A stretch of DNA of 64,000 nt from Casuarina equisetifolia (GCA_028551475.1 CM052358.1:3226501-3290500); one strand, 5' to 3'. Positions 35,181 to 49,036 are shown, counted from the stretch's first letter. A program made the numbers and translations. Notes: generated by a model not told the origin, from the sequence alone.

Positions 35181-37772
35181 TTCTTTAACGAAAGCTGTAT
35201 CAGATGAAGCTCAGGAGCTCTTATACCATTTCAGAGCACCAAGGAACAAGGCTTAATTACCACGAACCAGCACCACCCTTCTCTGGGCCCTCTCAGTCCC
35301 TGGTTAGAGAGGATAACCAGACGGCTCCGTAAGAATTTTATAAAATAATTTTTCAGTTTTTTGAAAAGCGGGAAAAATCTCAGGGGCGTTGTAGTCGAGA
35401 AAGGGGGGGTCGAGGGCCTGACACGTAGCACATCATCCTCGTCGCGAAAGGCCCCGAATAGAAACTGGATCAGAATTATTCGATTACCCCTCCATGCATG
35501 ACGCATTTACTGAGGTTTTCCTTCCAGCGGATTGTAAATAATCCGGACAGTCTGGGTAGTTATGGAATTTTGGATGAAGGAAATCTGAGCCGTGCTTAAG
35601 GAGCAGGTTTTCTCCCTGGAAAGCGTGGCCGTTTGGGAGTCTCAACAGCAAACCCGATCGGAAACGGCATTAAAGGGAATATTGTTTTTATTTATGTTTA
35701 TAGCATCCTTTCAATATCATTCAGGGAATATTCAGCTTCTAGAAACGTGGCAGCCCTTACCTTTTGTGTGTTACGTCACAATTACGCCTTTTATACGGAA
35801 GGGCTTCACAGATACTAGTTTAGTAGCAAGCAGGGGTTCGTTTACCAGTAAAATTAATTTTATGTACCAGAAAATCTATTTATTTGCTGATTGAGTCACG
35901 CAAATATTTTTTATCTTGATCTATAATTATTTCTTCTTTTACATTTATATGTTATTTCTTTTGTTTGCTTAGTAAGGTATTATATAAGGGCAAATATATA
36001 ATATGATTTTTTCTCAACAACATGTTTGAGAGAATTTTCATGCATAAGATTAAGAGATTATTCATTTTTGAACATAAACAATAACAAAATCTCAGATATT
36101 TTCCTATAAGGATATAATCTTTGAATATTTAAGCTGTACATCAATACAAAATGCCTTAGTAGTTAGATAAATTACACACAAAAAAATGTACATTGGGAAT
36201 ATTAGGTTTAAATGCATTTTTCTCTTGTGAGAAGGATAGGAGTTAGAACAAGAATTTTTATGAAATCTATAGAATTTGTGGATCAATTCCTTATACAAAA
36301 AATAGAACCCTAAAACTAAGAAAGTCCTTTTTGAGAAGAATGGATTGAATTCAATGATTTTTGAGTATAATAAGTTCATCAATTTATAGCAAACAAACTC
36401 ATACAGAAGAGAAGATAAACTAAAGACATGGCAATTAATTTCACCACAAATTTATATTTGAAATACAAAATGTATGGAACAAGAATGTTTAAAGTTAAAA
36501 AGTAAAATTAACATGAATGAAATTGATAAATTCTTATGATTTTTGGGATTTGAATTGGTCACTCTTCTCTATTAAATTGCCATTCATTTCAATTCATATG
36601 ACAATCATTAAAGATTGAATTCTAGCAAGATGAAAGCTATGCTATAATAAAAATGATAAATCCTTATAATAATAATAAAAATGAAGTTGAAGTTGGAGTA
36701 AAATAGTTCATTATTAGAAAATGTGAAGCAGTAAAACAAATTAAAGAAGTACAAAATAAAAAGACAATGTGGTAGAATTTTTAGAGTGTTGAGAGAGTTG
36801 ACTTTAAGATTTACTTTTAAAGAATAAATTTTTGAAATGATAAATCAAGAATTTATGATTCTCAAAATCAAGATTGATAATCCATGATGCTGAACCTCTT
36901 TGATCGATGTTGCTAAAATTGGTTTCTTCCAATAACTCTGGGACTTGAACTTGTAAATTATTGAAAACACTTCAACATCAAAATAAGATCTAAAACAATA
37001 CAATAAGATATTGTCAACTGACATCTATAAAGAGAGAAATTGATGATAGGCTAAATAAAAAGTTAATTTTTTTCTTAGGATCTCTCTCTTAATGCATTTA
37101 AATACAAATGTCATGCACATTTCTTATTGGCTACACAAGTGATACATTATGGCACGGTATTCATGTTTCGAATAAACAGAAATATTGCATGCATGACATG
37201 CATTTTCCGTGCTTCTTGATTCTGTTAACCAGAGAGGAAGGGTCTGGACAGATATCCAAGAGAATTTACTTTAAGCATGGGCTTAAATTCGGGTTATAGG
37301 AAATGCAAGATTGGGTTATATGATACAGGTGGGCGTTTATGGGCCTCAAAAACCTGAAATCTGATACTATTGGCAAACTCATATGTTCAGTCGTACTGTC
37401 TCTTCCCCGCCCAAAGAACAAAAATCTGAAAGGAAAATATCCTTTTGTGTAAAAGCCATTATCCAACAACCCGAACAAATTTTTTGCCACAGCTTTTATA
37501 GATAACATTTTTATTAAGGAAATTTGAAGGAATAAAGGCAACAAATAGGAAAGGTCTGATTTTCTTAATCTAATAATCAAAAACAGTAAGTAATTTTTAG
37601 AGTTGAGAGGAAAAAGAACCCAAACATTTATACACAGAACAAATCACCATCGTACTACTTCAGCAATTAAGTCTTCCCAACGCTTTGACATCGAATACCC
37701 AATAAATCAGACCTCTCTTCTGTCCAGCTCCAAATGGCAATAAATACTGCACCAAATTAGTGGCCATCTTTT
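35181..37772. other. Intergenic region between the transporter and the GPAT gene
   Basis: 2.6 kb without a supportable gene. The part next to 35180 is the transporter promoter and leader and has normal base composition. About 35900-37100 is strongly AT-rich with no open frame of note and no terminal repeats that I could pair. The last 200 bp or so before 37772 should be the GPAT 3' UTR. Confidence 0.45.
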
Positions 37773-40233
37773 TCACTTCCTGGCATTGTACATGGACTCC
37801 ACCTTCCCATCGTTTCCACCCAGCAACAGGTACTTGTCCTTCCTAGTCAATCCAGTGCGCTCAAACCCCAGCACATCACCCAACACCTTCTGGACGTAAT
37901 TCGCCACCTCAATCGAGGACTTTCCGCCCGCTTTGCATGTCATTTCCTCCGGCAGGCGGTCGAGGAACGTCACCTCGTAAGTGGGCCTTGGGTTCATGAA
38001 AAAGAAGTACGGGTCCCAGAACTTAACCCCACGTACGGTCGTCCCGTGGAACATGTTCTGCTTACAGTTGACTGCAACGGGAACGATCCTATCGCTCATT
38101 TCTGCGAACAGAGCACTGAATCGCAGCAAGTAGGGCTCCCGACACGTGGTCCCTTCGGGGCACACCACCAGATCACCCTTTTGAAGTAGCGATGTGATGC
38201 GAGCCGCATCAGCCGCACGATCACGAGTCAAGGCAATGGCTGGGATTGGTGATAGGAACCTTGAGAGGCGGCTTACGCTGTATGTCACACACGACACTTT
38301 GCGCCCGAGTGCGATGGCTATCACAATTGGATCGAGGGCTGTGCGGTGATTGCACACGTAGAGATTACCGGGGGACCCAGGGGACGGGGGAGGAGGTCGG
38401 TTGCCACGGATCACCAGCTTGATGCCGAGCATGGCGTACGTGTACGGTACGATGCGCTCGGGAAGAGGGAGATTGAAGTATACGCGAATGATGGAGAGGA
38501 TGAATCCGAACGGGAGCCAGATGTAGGTGATCAGGGCGTTGAGTGGGTCCGGGCGTTGCACTAGACGGCCATCGTGAAAGATGATTCGACTTTTGAGGCG
38601 CTCGAGGGGAATCGGATCGGCTGATTTGCTTGGAGGCACCATGTATCCCTCCTGTAGAGCCACAGTGAACAAAGGCAAGTTTGCAGGTAAAGTTGCAGAT
38701 AATCAAGGGAAATGCTTCCGATGCATAAGACTAGTCAAATTCAGAAAACATGACGAAAAGTTAACACATTATGCATAAAGTTGGGAATAAAATGATTACT
38801 GAAGATCAACCACGTATCAAACCAATTCTCAGTGGTCCCGGGTATGTATGTTTTGACTTATATTGAAATATTTTCTCTAACCACGTGAATTCTGTGTACG
38901 GAGGCGCTCATCCATAAGCAGGCAGGCAGTTGAGGATGGTTAAAGAGAATGGGTCCCGCGGGGGTTCAACCATCAATACCAAACGCCAACAGCCTGCCAT
39001 GCCGCGTGGTGCTTCACTCCCGTTTCCACTTCAGGCATTCACAGATTTGTTCGTCTTAACAAGTCATCAAATGCAACGAAATGACATGATTCAAACCCGC
39101 AAGCACACGCAAGGCCTAAAAACTTGTATCATTGCAGTCAATCAAAATCATGCTATTCAACATATCTTGCATCATTCTCGATCAAATCTTCAAAAAATTT
39201 GCGTACTTTCTTTTTTGGAAAGGGGACAAACGCTTTCGTATTGAACATAAAAGATCACAAACTTAACATTGATAGATTGACTGACAGCTTTCTCGGAGAA
39301 AATGAAAAAACAAAATGAAGGAGTCTAAAAGTGTTCATGTTGAAGCTAATCCGGTCTAGGCTAGAGTCTAGCAATGATCAAGAGATAATGAAATCCTGGT
39401 CTCAAAACTCTGAATCAATCCTCTCAATCTTTTCTTATCATGCGTTTAACAATAGCAAACTAGTAGATTGGATGTAATGCTTGCGATATCGAAACGGCTA
39501 ATTAGACGAAAAGAAAGGATTCAAACCTTGCAAATGGACATGAAATCGTGGTCAGACGAGCGGTCGCCAATGCCAAGATCGGGCGACTCCTCGCCAAACT
39601 CTTTCGCGATGGCTAACTTCTTCCATTTTCCCACCAAAACCCCGGGCTTCTTAACGAACCCCGTCGCCTTCTTCGTCTTAGGGTTTACCTCGATCTCAGT
39701 GCCCAGCACCTTGTCTCCACCAAGAAGCTCCTTTACAAACGGCTCCACCATCACCGTCGGATTGGCCGTCACCACCACCTTTCTCTTGCACTTGTCGAAC
39801 ACCTCGAAGCTCTCCGATCTCACATCCGCCGCGTAGAACCTGAACAAAAAAGTGTAACATTCAAAAACTCGTTGTGTGCTAGACACTCTAATAGATTAGA
39901 GTTCGCTTTCGGAATTTAATACCGAGGAAGTACGGCACGAGAGGCGAGCTCAATATCGCGGATCTTGAGGCCAGAGAAGGAGATGAAGATAAGGATTTGA
40001 ATCCCTATCGCTTCGGAGATGAAGACGTAGGAGACAATGACAAGAGGCAACGACAGAAGGAGGACAAGGCCACGGAGGAGGCTACCAGCTTCAACGGCGA
40101 CGAGCATGAAGTAAGGAAATGAGCTTCTGGAGATCAGCAAAGTCCCATCAAGGTCAGCAGCGATCGACTCGTAGGAGGAACCCTCACACTTCGTTATCGG
40201 CGGGAAGTTCCGGCTCGGTTTAGGGGGAGACAT
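37773..40233 (-). CDS. GPAT4: sn-2 Glycerol-3-phosphate acyltransferase/phosphatase, GPAT4/GPAT8 type
   Basis: ER membrane enzyme of cutin synthesis. The land-plant GPAT4/6/8 clade transfers an acyl group from acyl-CoA to sn-2 of glycerol-3-phosphate and removes the phosphate, giving 2-monoacylglycerol. Exons 40233-39923, 39839-39527 and 38651-37773 sum to 500 residues (Arabidopsis GPAT4 is of very similar length). The N-terminal HAD-like phosphatase half keeps DLDGTLL (D27, D29) and GDRSSDHD (D196, D200). The acyltransferase half keeps the HX4D box in NHRTALDP (H310, D315) and [10 protein letters not shown]. Hydrophobic stretches near residues 50-95 anchor it. Both active sites look complete, separating it from GPAT5/7-type members with a degenerate phosphatase. 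The start is the first ATG ([13 protein letters not shown]). GPAT4 versus GPAT8 cannot be decided here. Confidence 0.94.
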
Positions 40234-42040
40234 GGTTGATTTCACCCTGTCTAACTCGCTGTTCACTGCTGTTGATCACAGAGGGACTGACTGGCCCGAG
40301 AGGGAACGCTGGGTTTTAAAGAAGGATGTTGGAAGATGAAATTACAGAATTGGGTCTTAATATTTCTTAACGGCCTTTAGTACATCCAAAGTTTCTTTTA
40401 CTCAACCTCAAGACGATTGTCAAGTTAAGCTTATGTTTGATATTCAAACTTAACCAAAAATGTTACTTTCTTTAATTCATGCACCAACTTACACAATTTC
40501 AAGATGTTAAATATAAGATTGACAAATCTTAAGTAATATGGACAGCTACTTATATTTATTTAACCTTAGTTCTCACAATTTTACTAAAAAAAATGTCAGG
40601 ATGAAGGGTAATTGTTGAACTGCAATATCTTATGCAGTTGGACTGGCTAGCTTATGCAGCTATCTGACATCCCAGAGTTAAAATCGGATGGTATGAGTAG
40701 TTGACCATTCTGAGACAGTTGAGCTGTAAGATGCGGCCGCCCAACGCTATCCCTGTAATGCTATGGGGAACTCCACTGTATTGGTCGGTTGGTTTTGACT
40801 TCAATGACTGACATTTAATACGTGGCTTCCAAGTTTTAAAGATTAAGCTAATTACCTCAAATTAATTGTCTTTTATTCCAAAACAACAAAATCCATTAGC
40901 AAGTAAAGTTGGGTGATCTTCAGAAGCCTTTTGTTTTATTTTTTAAATATTTTTCTGGGTGTCGGTTAGAGCGGTTGATACCTTAAAGAGAGATGAACTC
41001 TTTTGATAACACTTGATAACGTGTGGGACTCTTGCAAGAAAGTTGTTGGGATTTGGGGTTAAAGTACACGGATCGATCCTTAATAATGTTAAGCAAATTA
41101 CCCTCTAATTTTCCATCAATGAGACGCAGAATTCAAGCACTTACAATGTCTCCCTACAGTTCCCAAGGTGCAAAGCTACCATTTTTCAACGAAGTCGCAA
41201 CTTTCGGATGAGAATTTAAGAAGGTAGATGGAAATAGGTTAAGGTGGACTTGACTGCACTTTTGAAAAAAGTGGGATTGATGTAAGTTCGTCGAAGACAA
41301 AAGAGCAACCTAAATAAATATTCATTGATATCGATCCTAATCTGACTCAATGTTTCGCATTATGCTTTTAAATATATTGATATTTTCAATATTAGAAACG
41401 CAGGAATATTGAAAGTTGGTACGTGGTGGATGGCTTTCATGCATTAAAGTGGGAATTTAAGGCCACCACATGCACCGCCTCCTTGTTAGGTGAATGCAGT
41501 GTCCCCCAACTCCACCAGCAGTACTTTCCTGCCGAGTATTTATGTCGCCTCGAAATGACCCAAAACCAGCGCTGCTTGTATTTGACTGCCTCAGGATCCT
41601 GTCCATATTTATAATGTTTGGGATGTTCAGTCTCGAGTTTAACGGCTGAAATTTGGCCACTAGTTTCAAGTTGAGGCTGGAAAGCCTTGAAACAGTATGC
41701 TGATGAGACATATTGCCATACGATCATCGTTTTGTTGGACCATGTTGTTCTAAGAAACACGTTTTAAGGTTTCACTAATAATTGTCTGGTTATTAATATG
41801 AAGGGAGGAAATACTGAAGGAACAAGACAAGCATTAAGAAAGAGAGACTAAGGATGCCACATAAAGAAAAACTTAACAGTTGTCAGAAAGCCACATCAAT
41901 TCCACTCTCAACATTAATACAGATACACATACAATCACATCAATTCCACTCTCAACATTAATACAGCGAAGACTCGAAAACATCCGTCTAAACAAACCAC
42001 AAGACTTGAAAAAAAGATGGAAGTTCAAGAGGAGTTCTTC
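40234..42040. other. Intergenic region between GPAT and aquaporin genes
   Basis: 1.8 kb: the GPAT promoter on the left, no gene I can support in the middle, and the aquaporin 3' UTR on the right, with a 31-bp direct repeat at 41892-41966. Overlapping frames near 41423-41760 on both strands show no known domain. Confidence 0.45.
41892..41966. repeat. Perfect 31-bp direct repeat, period 44 bp
   Basis: 41892-41922 and 41936-41966 are identical (starting CACATCAATTCCACTCTCAA), separated by 13 bp. They lie 75-150 bp beyond the aquaporin stop codon, probably in its 3' UTR. Confidence 0.92.
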
Positions 42041-45000
42041 TCAGGCTCTGGACTTGAATGGGATGGCTCTGATCACAATCTGGTGGTAAAGGGCGGCAAG
42101 TGCAGCTCCAATGAATGGTCCCACCCAGAAGATCCACTGAACCGGAGCAGAAAAAAACACATGATATGCTTCAGTTATCTGATCATAAACACACGTCCAG
42201 AAGTAAATGGATGTCATAAAAACACTTTGAACTCACCTGATCGTCCCAGGCGCTGTCCCTGTTAAAGATGATGGCAGCGCCAAGGCTCCTGGCGGGGTTG
42301 ATGCCAGTTCCAGTGATGGGAATGGTGGCCAAGTGCACCAAAAACACTGCAAACCCAATTGGAAGTGGAGCCAAGATCTGCAGTAACTCAAACAAGGAGA
42401 GGTTTAGTCACCATCACAAGGAAGGAGGATGAACTTACCCTTCAAACAAAGTGAAGGTTCTGGTATTAATTCATGTAGAATGCTTTGACATCAATTGAAA
42501 GAATGGAATTACAGCTAAACTCTAGACATTGAGGGTGGAGTCTTCTGCACCTCCCAACTTATTATTCAAACTTTAAATAAATTGCAATGGGCCTCCTGGA
42601 TTCAACTCTACTCAGTTTGCTTATGATCTCTGAACTGGAAGGCACTTTTACCTAGACACCCCCGTCTTACTCCTTAAATTGAAGTATATAACCCAAAAAA
42701 AAATCCATCAGATATGGAGACAGTATATCTTTTAAGTACTCCCTTAATCAATTATACATTTCACCCCTAATTTCCTAAAACATTTATTACCCGCTATATT
42801 CATGAACTTCCAACACCAGGCAAACGTCATCAAAGTCATGCTTGCTTGCCATGAACTTCTAATATTAAATATTTTTCACAGTACACGTACTATATAAGAT
42901 AAGCTAAACCAAGTACAGATATGCATTACTCTTGCGGAAATTCTAGGCAAAAGAATAAGAAGCATATTCTATAATCCCAAGAATCCGTACTCCTCCAAGC
43001 AGACAGGTAAACCCTTAAGTACCAACCTGTGTCTTGCAGATGCACAGTAAACAGAACTACATTGACACCCTCAAGTAACTTTTATAATTGTCTATAATTT
43101 AAGTACGGATAAATTGGAGGCGTTTCTCTTTGTATTCCAATAAAATTCATTATATAATTTCCTAACCACAACACAATTCTGCAACCACGTCCCAAAGCCT
43201 AGTATTCTATCATACTGTGGCCAGAAATTCGATAAACGGTTAATGCATGTAGATTTATGACTTTTTTGAAGATAACAACAAAATACATTACCAAAGCTCG
43301 AAGTATGACCGATCTAACGGCATGTTACCTAGTCAAGGCTTACATGCGGAGTACAGTCCCCAAAACACTGGCTTCACCATCTTTGGCAAAAGTGCTCTTA
43401 GAACCATAAACGAGGGAAGTGCTGAATAGCTTATATGGGTCCACATGTGAACCCACATGAAATTTTGAGACACAAAAGTCTATTCATCAAACTATGTTGA
43501 TGGACCACTAAATTACACTGAATTATGGGTCAAATGTGAATGTCCATGTGGATGTCCAATTACCAAGAAATGCAACTTTTAAAACCCTTAATCATCATAT
43601 CGCGTAACTTGTTTTAGCACTTATAAATTCCACAGAACTAATGATGGACAAATGATGCAACTTTTATACATGTAAAAGTTCTGCAAACAACACAACACAA
43701 CTCAACCCAAAAGTGTCCACAAATTAGTATCGTGCTAGCCTTTTTGTAGTGTCTTACTTTAAGGTTGCAAGATGCAGCATTCACTATGCCGCAAATATTA
43801 GCTTTCTATATGTCAATAATTGGGAATCCATTTTACTGCTATTCTTTATTATATTGTTTTACACTGAATGCTCCTTTACTATGCAAGAATGCTCTTCTGC
43901 ATTATTATGCAAGTTTTTCAAATGTAAAACCTAAAAGTCACTATGGCGGGCACACGGAATTGGCCTAAACCAACTTGCCATGGCCAACTTAGTCTTTACT
44001 TTTTCCTCCATCCGTTCCATCTTATGGCAAAGAAAGGAATGCAATCAAAGGGTAGCTTTTAACGATACTAGGCTTGGAATCCAACCTTGGCGGCCCATTG
44101 CTTGTCAGCACATGAGTATTGTGTCTTACATGTGATTGATTTATTTCAATTTCCTCTTCTATACTTCTTTTTATGTTTCCAAGTCTTGATTTGTCGAAAA
44201 AAAAAAAAAGATCCAAACAATCAACGGACGTGTAGACAATCAACTTGTGAATCCACAAACACATACAAATGAAATTATGCACATGAAAAGAAGAAAGAAA
44301 GGGAACTATACTTACAGGGACATGGGAGTCTCGGGCATTTCTCTTAGCATCAGTTGCAGAGAAAACTGTGTAGACAAGGACGAAAGTGCCAACAATCTCA
44401 GCCCCTAGGCCATCCCCCTTCGTGAAGCCAGGGCTAACCTCATTGGCTCCACCACCCAAGAAATCATACCGTGACTTTTCGAATCCCTTCACCACACCGG
44501 CGCCACAGATTGCGCCAAGGCATTGCATCACAATGTAGAATAGTGCTCTTGTCAAGGACAGCTTCCTTGCAAGGAAGAGACCAAATGTAACAGCCGGATT
44601 GATGTGTCCACCTAACCAAACCATGAAAACAACAAGGTTAGCGCCAGACTGAAAATCAGACAAAGGCGGCGTTCCAGCACACTTACTCGGAATATGTCTC
44701 AGGAAATAAAGTAGAAAAAGTACTAAGATGCAACTGGTTGAAGATGACATTAAAATTAAAGCTTAATGTGATTCCTAGTTCCTCCAATTTTCTGAGATTT
44801 CAACCAAATCTAAGAAACTCTAGTCACTTAACGACTTTGAGATGCAAAATATTTTTCAGGCAGTTCCCAGAAACCAGAAGGAAGTTTAAGTAAGACAGGC
44901 AAGAACACGTGAAGCAGATCCCTCAAAATCCATGTAGTAACAGCCGAAAAGGATAAAAAGAAAAGAAAAGAAAAAGCTATCACAAAAACAACCAAGTCTC

Positions 45001-45656
45001 CCTCCGACTCTCAGGATACTGAAAGCTAAAAGATAAGATGAAAGATGTACTCAATTTGACAACTTTCTGTTCTTCCGATGTCGCATGAAACACACAGGAA
45101 CAAACAACTCGTAAACCAAAAAATCTGTACATCTCTTTAAAAAAAAGAGCCACAAAAGCTTTTCAGAAACCAAAATCCCTCAAAGAAAAGATGATAAACA
45201 AACAGACACTATGGCAAACAACTCGCAACCGATAAGATCCATGTATATCTAAACATATACGATCACAAAAGCTTCTTAAAGGACAAAAAGCCAGAAACAG
45301 AAGCCACTAGAGGGAGAGAGAGTCTAACCTGAAATACCAGCAGTGCAGTAGACGAGGGCAAAGATCATACCCCCAAAGGCCCAAGCAATGCCCTGAATAC
45401 CAACAGAGGCACACATGTTGGGAGCCCTTTTAACACCCATGACAGTGAGGATAGTTATGTAGAGGAAAAGGAAGGTAGCGATGAACTCAGCGATCCCAGC
45501 TCTCCAGAAGGACCAGGACTGGAGCTCACCGGGCTCAAACAGTGGAGCTGGTGGTGGCTCATTGTAGTCCTTGTCCGTCTGTGCTGAGGTCCCTATGGGT
45601 TGCCTCTCTGGGAACTTGTTAGCTCCTACTTTCACATCCTCTTCTTTCCCCTCCAT
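42041..45656 (-). CDS. PIP1: Plasma-membrane intrinsic protein, PIP1 subfamily aquaporin
   Basis: Tetrameric plasma-membrane channel for water, and in some PIP1 members CO2 or other small solutes; PIP1s usually need PIP2 partners to reach the membrane. Exons 45656-45329, 44611-44316, 42377-42237 and 42136-42041 sum to 286 residues, the typical PIP1 length, and the four-exon layout is the usual PIP one. The N-terminus [20 protein letters not shown] and the short C-terminus ending FKSRA mark PIP1 rather than PIP2. Both NPA boxes are intact ([11 protein letters not shown] and [11 protein letters not shown]), as are [13 protein letters not shown] loop A sequence and [11 protein letters not shown]. 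Intron 2 is about 1.9 kb and contains no gene that I recognise. The number within PIP1 cannot be assigned from sequence alone. Confidence 0.97.
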
Positions 45657-45765
45657 CTCGTCTCTTCTCTTCCGCTACACTCTCTCTGAAAAAAACCCTT
45701 AAAGCTTAAAGCTTGAGCTTGAAGATGTAAAGCTTTGCAGTACCAAAAGCAGAGGAGAGGAATGA

Positions 45766-45772
45766 TTATATA
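45766..45772 (-). promoter_or_regulatory. Putative TATA box of the PIP1 gene
   Basis: TATATAA on the minus strand about 110 bp upstream of the ATG at 45656, followed by a plausible leader. Confidence 0.55.
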
Positions 45773-46674
45773 GAAGACACTAGTCACCCACCATTGCTCA
45801 ATAATTGTACTTCGTTTTCCCAGCTAATATCATTCGTACCCCTATTGATATTTAAAGAGAAATATGCTTTCCAGCATAATTTGGCTCGATTGTTTTCAAT
45901 TGAGCTGGCACAAATTATAGTGCCTGCTTCCTAAACTAAAATCCTACTACTAAGCTTAATTAACTATTACTGGGAACTGACCCTAACAAAAAGGATTTAA
46001 GACAGACAGGTTTTCTGTGTGCTAATAAACAAGGATGTTTCTGGAAAGTACAAAAAGCACGAATTGGAAAAGACCATGATACGGTCACACTGTCAGGATG
46101 CCGGGCTGTCCTTTATCTCTTTGCAGGCCTCTTAATCTTCTTTAATCTCACTTTTTCAGCGTGGGAGCTTCTCATTGTCCATTTATTCACATTTACCACA
46201 ATGCCCTCGCGTGAAAGTTAGCAAGACAGGGCGTTACAGTACAAGAACAGTAAGGGGTATGTTTGTCCAATAGAACGATAATTAGTGGATAATTAATAAA
46301 TCTCACTTATGATAAGACAGTGTTGGGGACGAAGGGGTAAAAAACGACATCGCCAACGGTATTGCCAGTCACTTTTTGTCTTCCGGTCCACATCAGGTGC
46401 ACCCGAGCCCACGGTTATGCTCGGCGGACCCATTCTTGATCAAGCGTTGGAAAGAATCCTCAACGGCTAGGATTCGATAGTCGGTGACGGAGCATCTCCA
46501 CCACACAAAACTGTGGTCTAGATTCTTGTTGCAAGGTGTGGCCCAGAAAATTTATCCGTTTTACGACCGTTGGGAAGAAAGCGCCTCGGAAAAAAGACCG
46601 TTGACAACGTCACGAGTTTTGACGGCCTAGAAAAGGACGAAACTTTTGAACGTTGTCTTGTGAGGAATCCTAAT

Positions 46675-46680
46675 CACGTG
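46675..46680. promoter_or_regulatory. G-box (CACGTG) about 1 kb upstream of PIP1
   Basis: CACGTG inside the 10-bp palindrome ATCACGTGAT. It could serve as a bZIP/bHLH site for the aquaporin gene. Position and palindromy are the only evidence. Confidence 0.3.
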
Positions 46681-48061
46681 ATCACGGCGTCACGCTCTGC
46701 ACAGTCAGTTTCGGCTTATCTGAGAAATATTTTCGAAAATTGTTTTTAGTGCTTCGATATAAATTTAAAAAGAAAAAAAAACCCGATAAAAGCTGTAAAG
46801 GCGAAAAAGAAGGCCCGTGACGACAAAACGCAGAGGGCACTAGGCGGCCTAACCGCCCTCCATTGTTTGTACGCGAACCTAATCTTCCACTCTGTTTTTT
46901 ACACCTACTGCGCAACTCACGTCCCTGCTGTACTCTCCTGGTTTATGCCTTTCCTCACATGCGGTTATGGGTCCCGGGTGTGATTCAGATCAGCCGACTC
47001 CGATATCATGGCCATGCATTTTCTCTTCAGCCCCAGCCGACCAAGCCACGATGACCTCAATTTGTGGGCTCGAAAAAGGGATTTGGAATAAAATAGAAAC
47101 AAAATTATTGCTAATCATCACCTTTGGGATACTTGTGTCGCACTACAACCACAAGGCTTTGACTGGCATGACGATTGCATGTGTTTGTTTATCAGGATCA
47201 AAGGAAATGGATATGTTTCCGCCGCTGGCAGATTATCTTATTTGCTGAGTAATTAAATTGGTTTGTTATAATCTCTCGAAATGATAATGGGTTGTTGAGA
47301 AATATTCTTGCGCTTAGCCAAAAGTGTCAAATGACTAATAACCATGCGCATACTGATATTGTAAAATATAAAAATAAAATATGTAGTTTACTAATAATAA
47401 TAACTCTTTATATAATGATAAATAGAGGATAATACAATGTATTTATTGAACAGCAAAGTCTACATTAAAGATAAGGATACTTATGATATATCTTATAGGT
47501 TTAGATAATTTTTATCAGAAGAGGTGAATCTAGACTTTTAAGATAATATCAACTCAATCATTCTTCTATGTGTTCTAACTGAAATTCAGCAAATAAGTTA
47601 GTCCTTTGTCAACAATAGCTCAAGTTTGGGCTAAGAAAAATATTAAACAACAAAATTTTCATATTGATGTATTTGTAATGTATATTATAAATTTGAATAA
47701 ATTTATTTTTTTTAAAAAAGGTAAATCTTGGCTTTTAAGAGTATCAAAGATAATGCAAAACTTTATATACTTTTTCTTTCTAGATTAATTTTAAAGAAAA
47801 AAAAAAGTGATTTGTGCCGTTTGGTATGTGTAAAGTGGCAATTGATGATGCTTCAGAGTTTGTTTTCATCAGCAGGCAAAATGGCTGCAGCATACCAATA
47901 AATGAGAATTGCCTTTACTTGAATAAGGTGCAAAGTCACCAAAAGATGTTCGATCATTCAAATAAGAAGGCCTCTGAGTCATATGTCGTTTAACGCAGTT
48001 GTTGTGCGTTTCAGTCAAGTCTGGTATTAACTGTTATGCAGATAATTCTGTTAAAAGGTTG

Positions 48062-48352
48062 TTACACCGGGAGGTGGTTAAGACTGTTATGAGTAGTTGT
48101 TCCAGAAATTGTATGAATAGGAGGTCCGAGAGTTAAGCAAAGAAGAATTGAGTTGTAAGATTCTATTGAATCTGTAATAAGTCTTAGGTTTCCTCTGACG
48201 ATTCCTGAATTGAATGTATCTAGTTTTCCTTCATAATCCAAAATAGGTCGTAAATCAAAACTTCCTAAAGACTCCCATTCACTCGAGGCTTTGCTAAATC
48301 CCTTATTTCCCCTCTGGACCGCTGCAATGACAAACGTAGAGAATGAACACAA
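48062..48352 (-). other. Orphan open reading frame of 96 codons, function unknown
   Basis: A continuous minus-strand frame from an ATG at 48352 to a stop at 48062, in otherwise AT-rich DNA. Its composition is protein-like (for example SSEWESLGSFDLRPILDYEG and GIVRGNLRLITDSIESYNS) and less AT-driven than its surroundings. I recognise no domain. It may be an exon relic of a dead gene or element, or chance. Confidence 0.2.
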
Positions 48353-49036
48353 CCAGCTACGGCGTGCATACTCAGGTCGCGATCACGGACTTGTTTAATT
48401 CAGAGACCCAGTGCTGCTCAGTCTCTAGAATAACGAGTATCGAATTAGGGGATGGGCAAGTTTCTCAGAGTTGCGTGCGCGCGTCATTATCTTCTAGTAA
48501 TGTTGACTACTCCACCGCGCTACATGCCACCCTTTGATCTCATCTGGTTTCCTGAATGCCTTTATTAGAGAGTCTTATATTGTACGTCTTCATCTATAGT
48601 GCAAAATGTATTTATGAGATCGGTCAAGAAGAAGATTCAAACGCCCTTATGATAATGAGCTCGACAAGTAATTGAGAGGTGATATCAATTAGTGCACCGC
48701 AGTAATTGACATCAATGTCTCAAAGGAAAAACTTCCTATCTAAGATACTACTATATAATAATCTTTTTTATAAGAAAAATTCTTTTTAGAGTAAATCCGG
48801 GTGATCTTCTATATAATTTGTGGTTAGATTTGAGAGTTGTAAAGGATTATAAATATTCCATAACATAATTCTTTGTTTGTATGTTTATACTTTTAAGTAT
48901 ACAATGACCGTGATATGTGTTACAATATGTAGAATATATCCCATGTTGCTAATACATGTACTAAAACTGTTTACACAATAATGGGTACCATCATATTTTC
49001 ACTATATTTTTGAGTTCAATAATGAGTTTCTTAACA

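Noticed and set aside
35900..37100. Strongly AT-rich block that could be a MITE or dead element
   Set aside because: I could not pair terminal inverted or direct repeats or a target duplication, so I do not call an element.
41423..41760. Overlapping plus- and minus-strand frames of 63-107 codons
   Set aside because: No recognisable domain, both strands open, and located in an intergenic spacer. Most likely chance.
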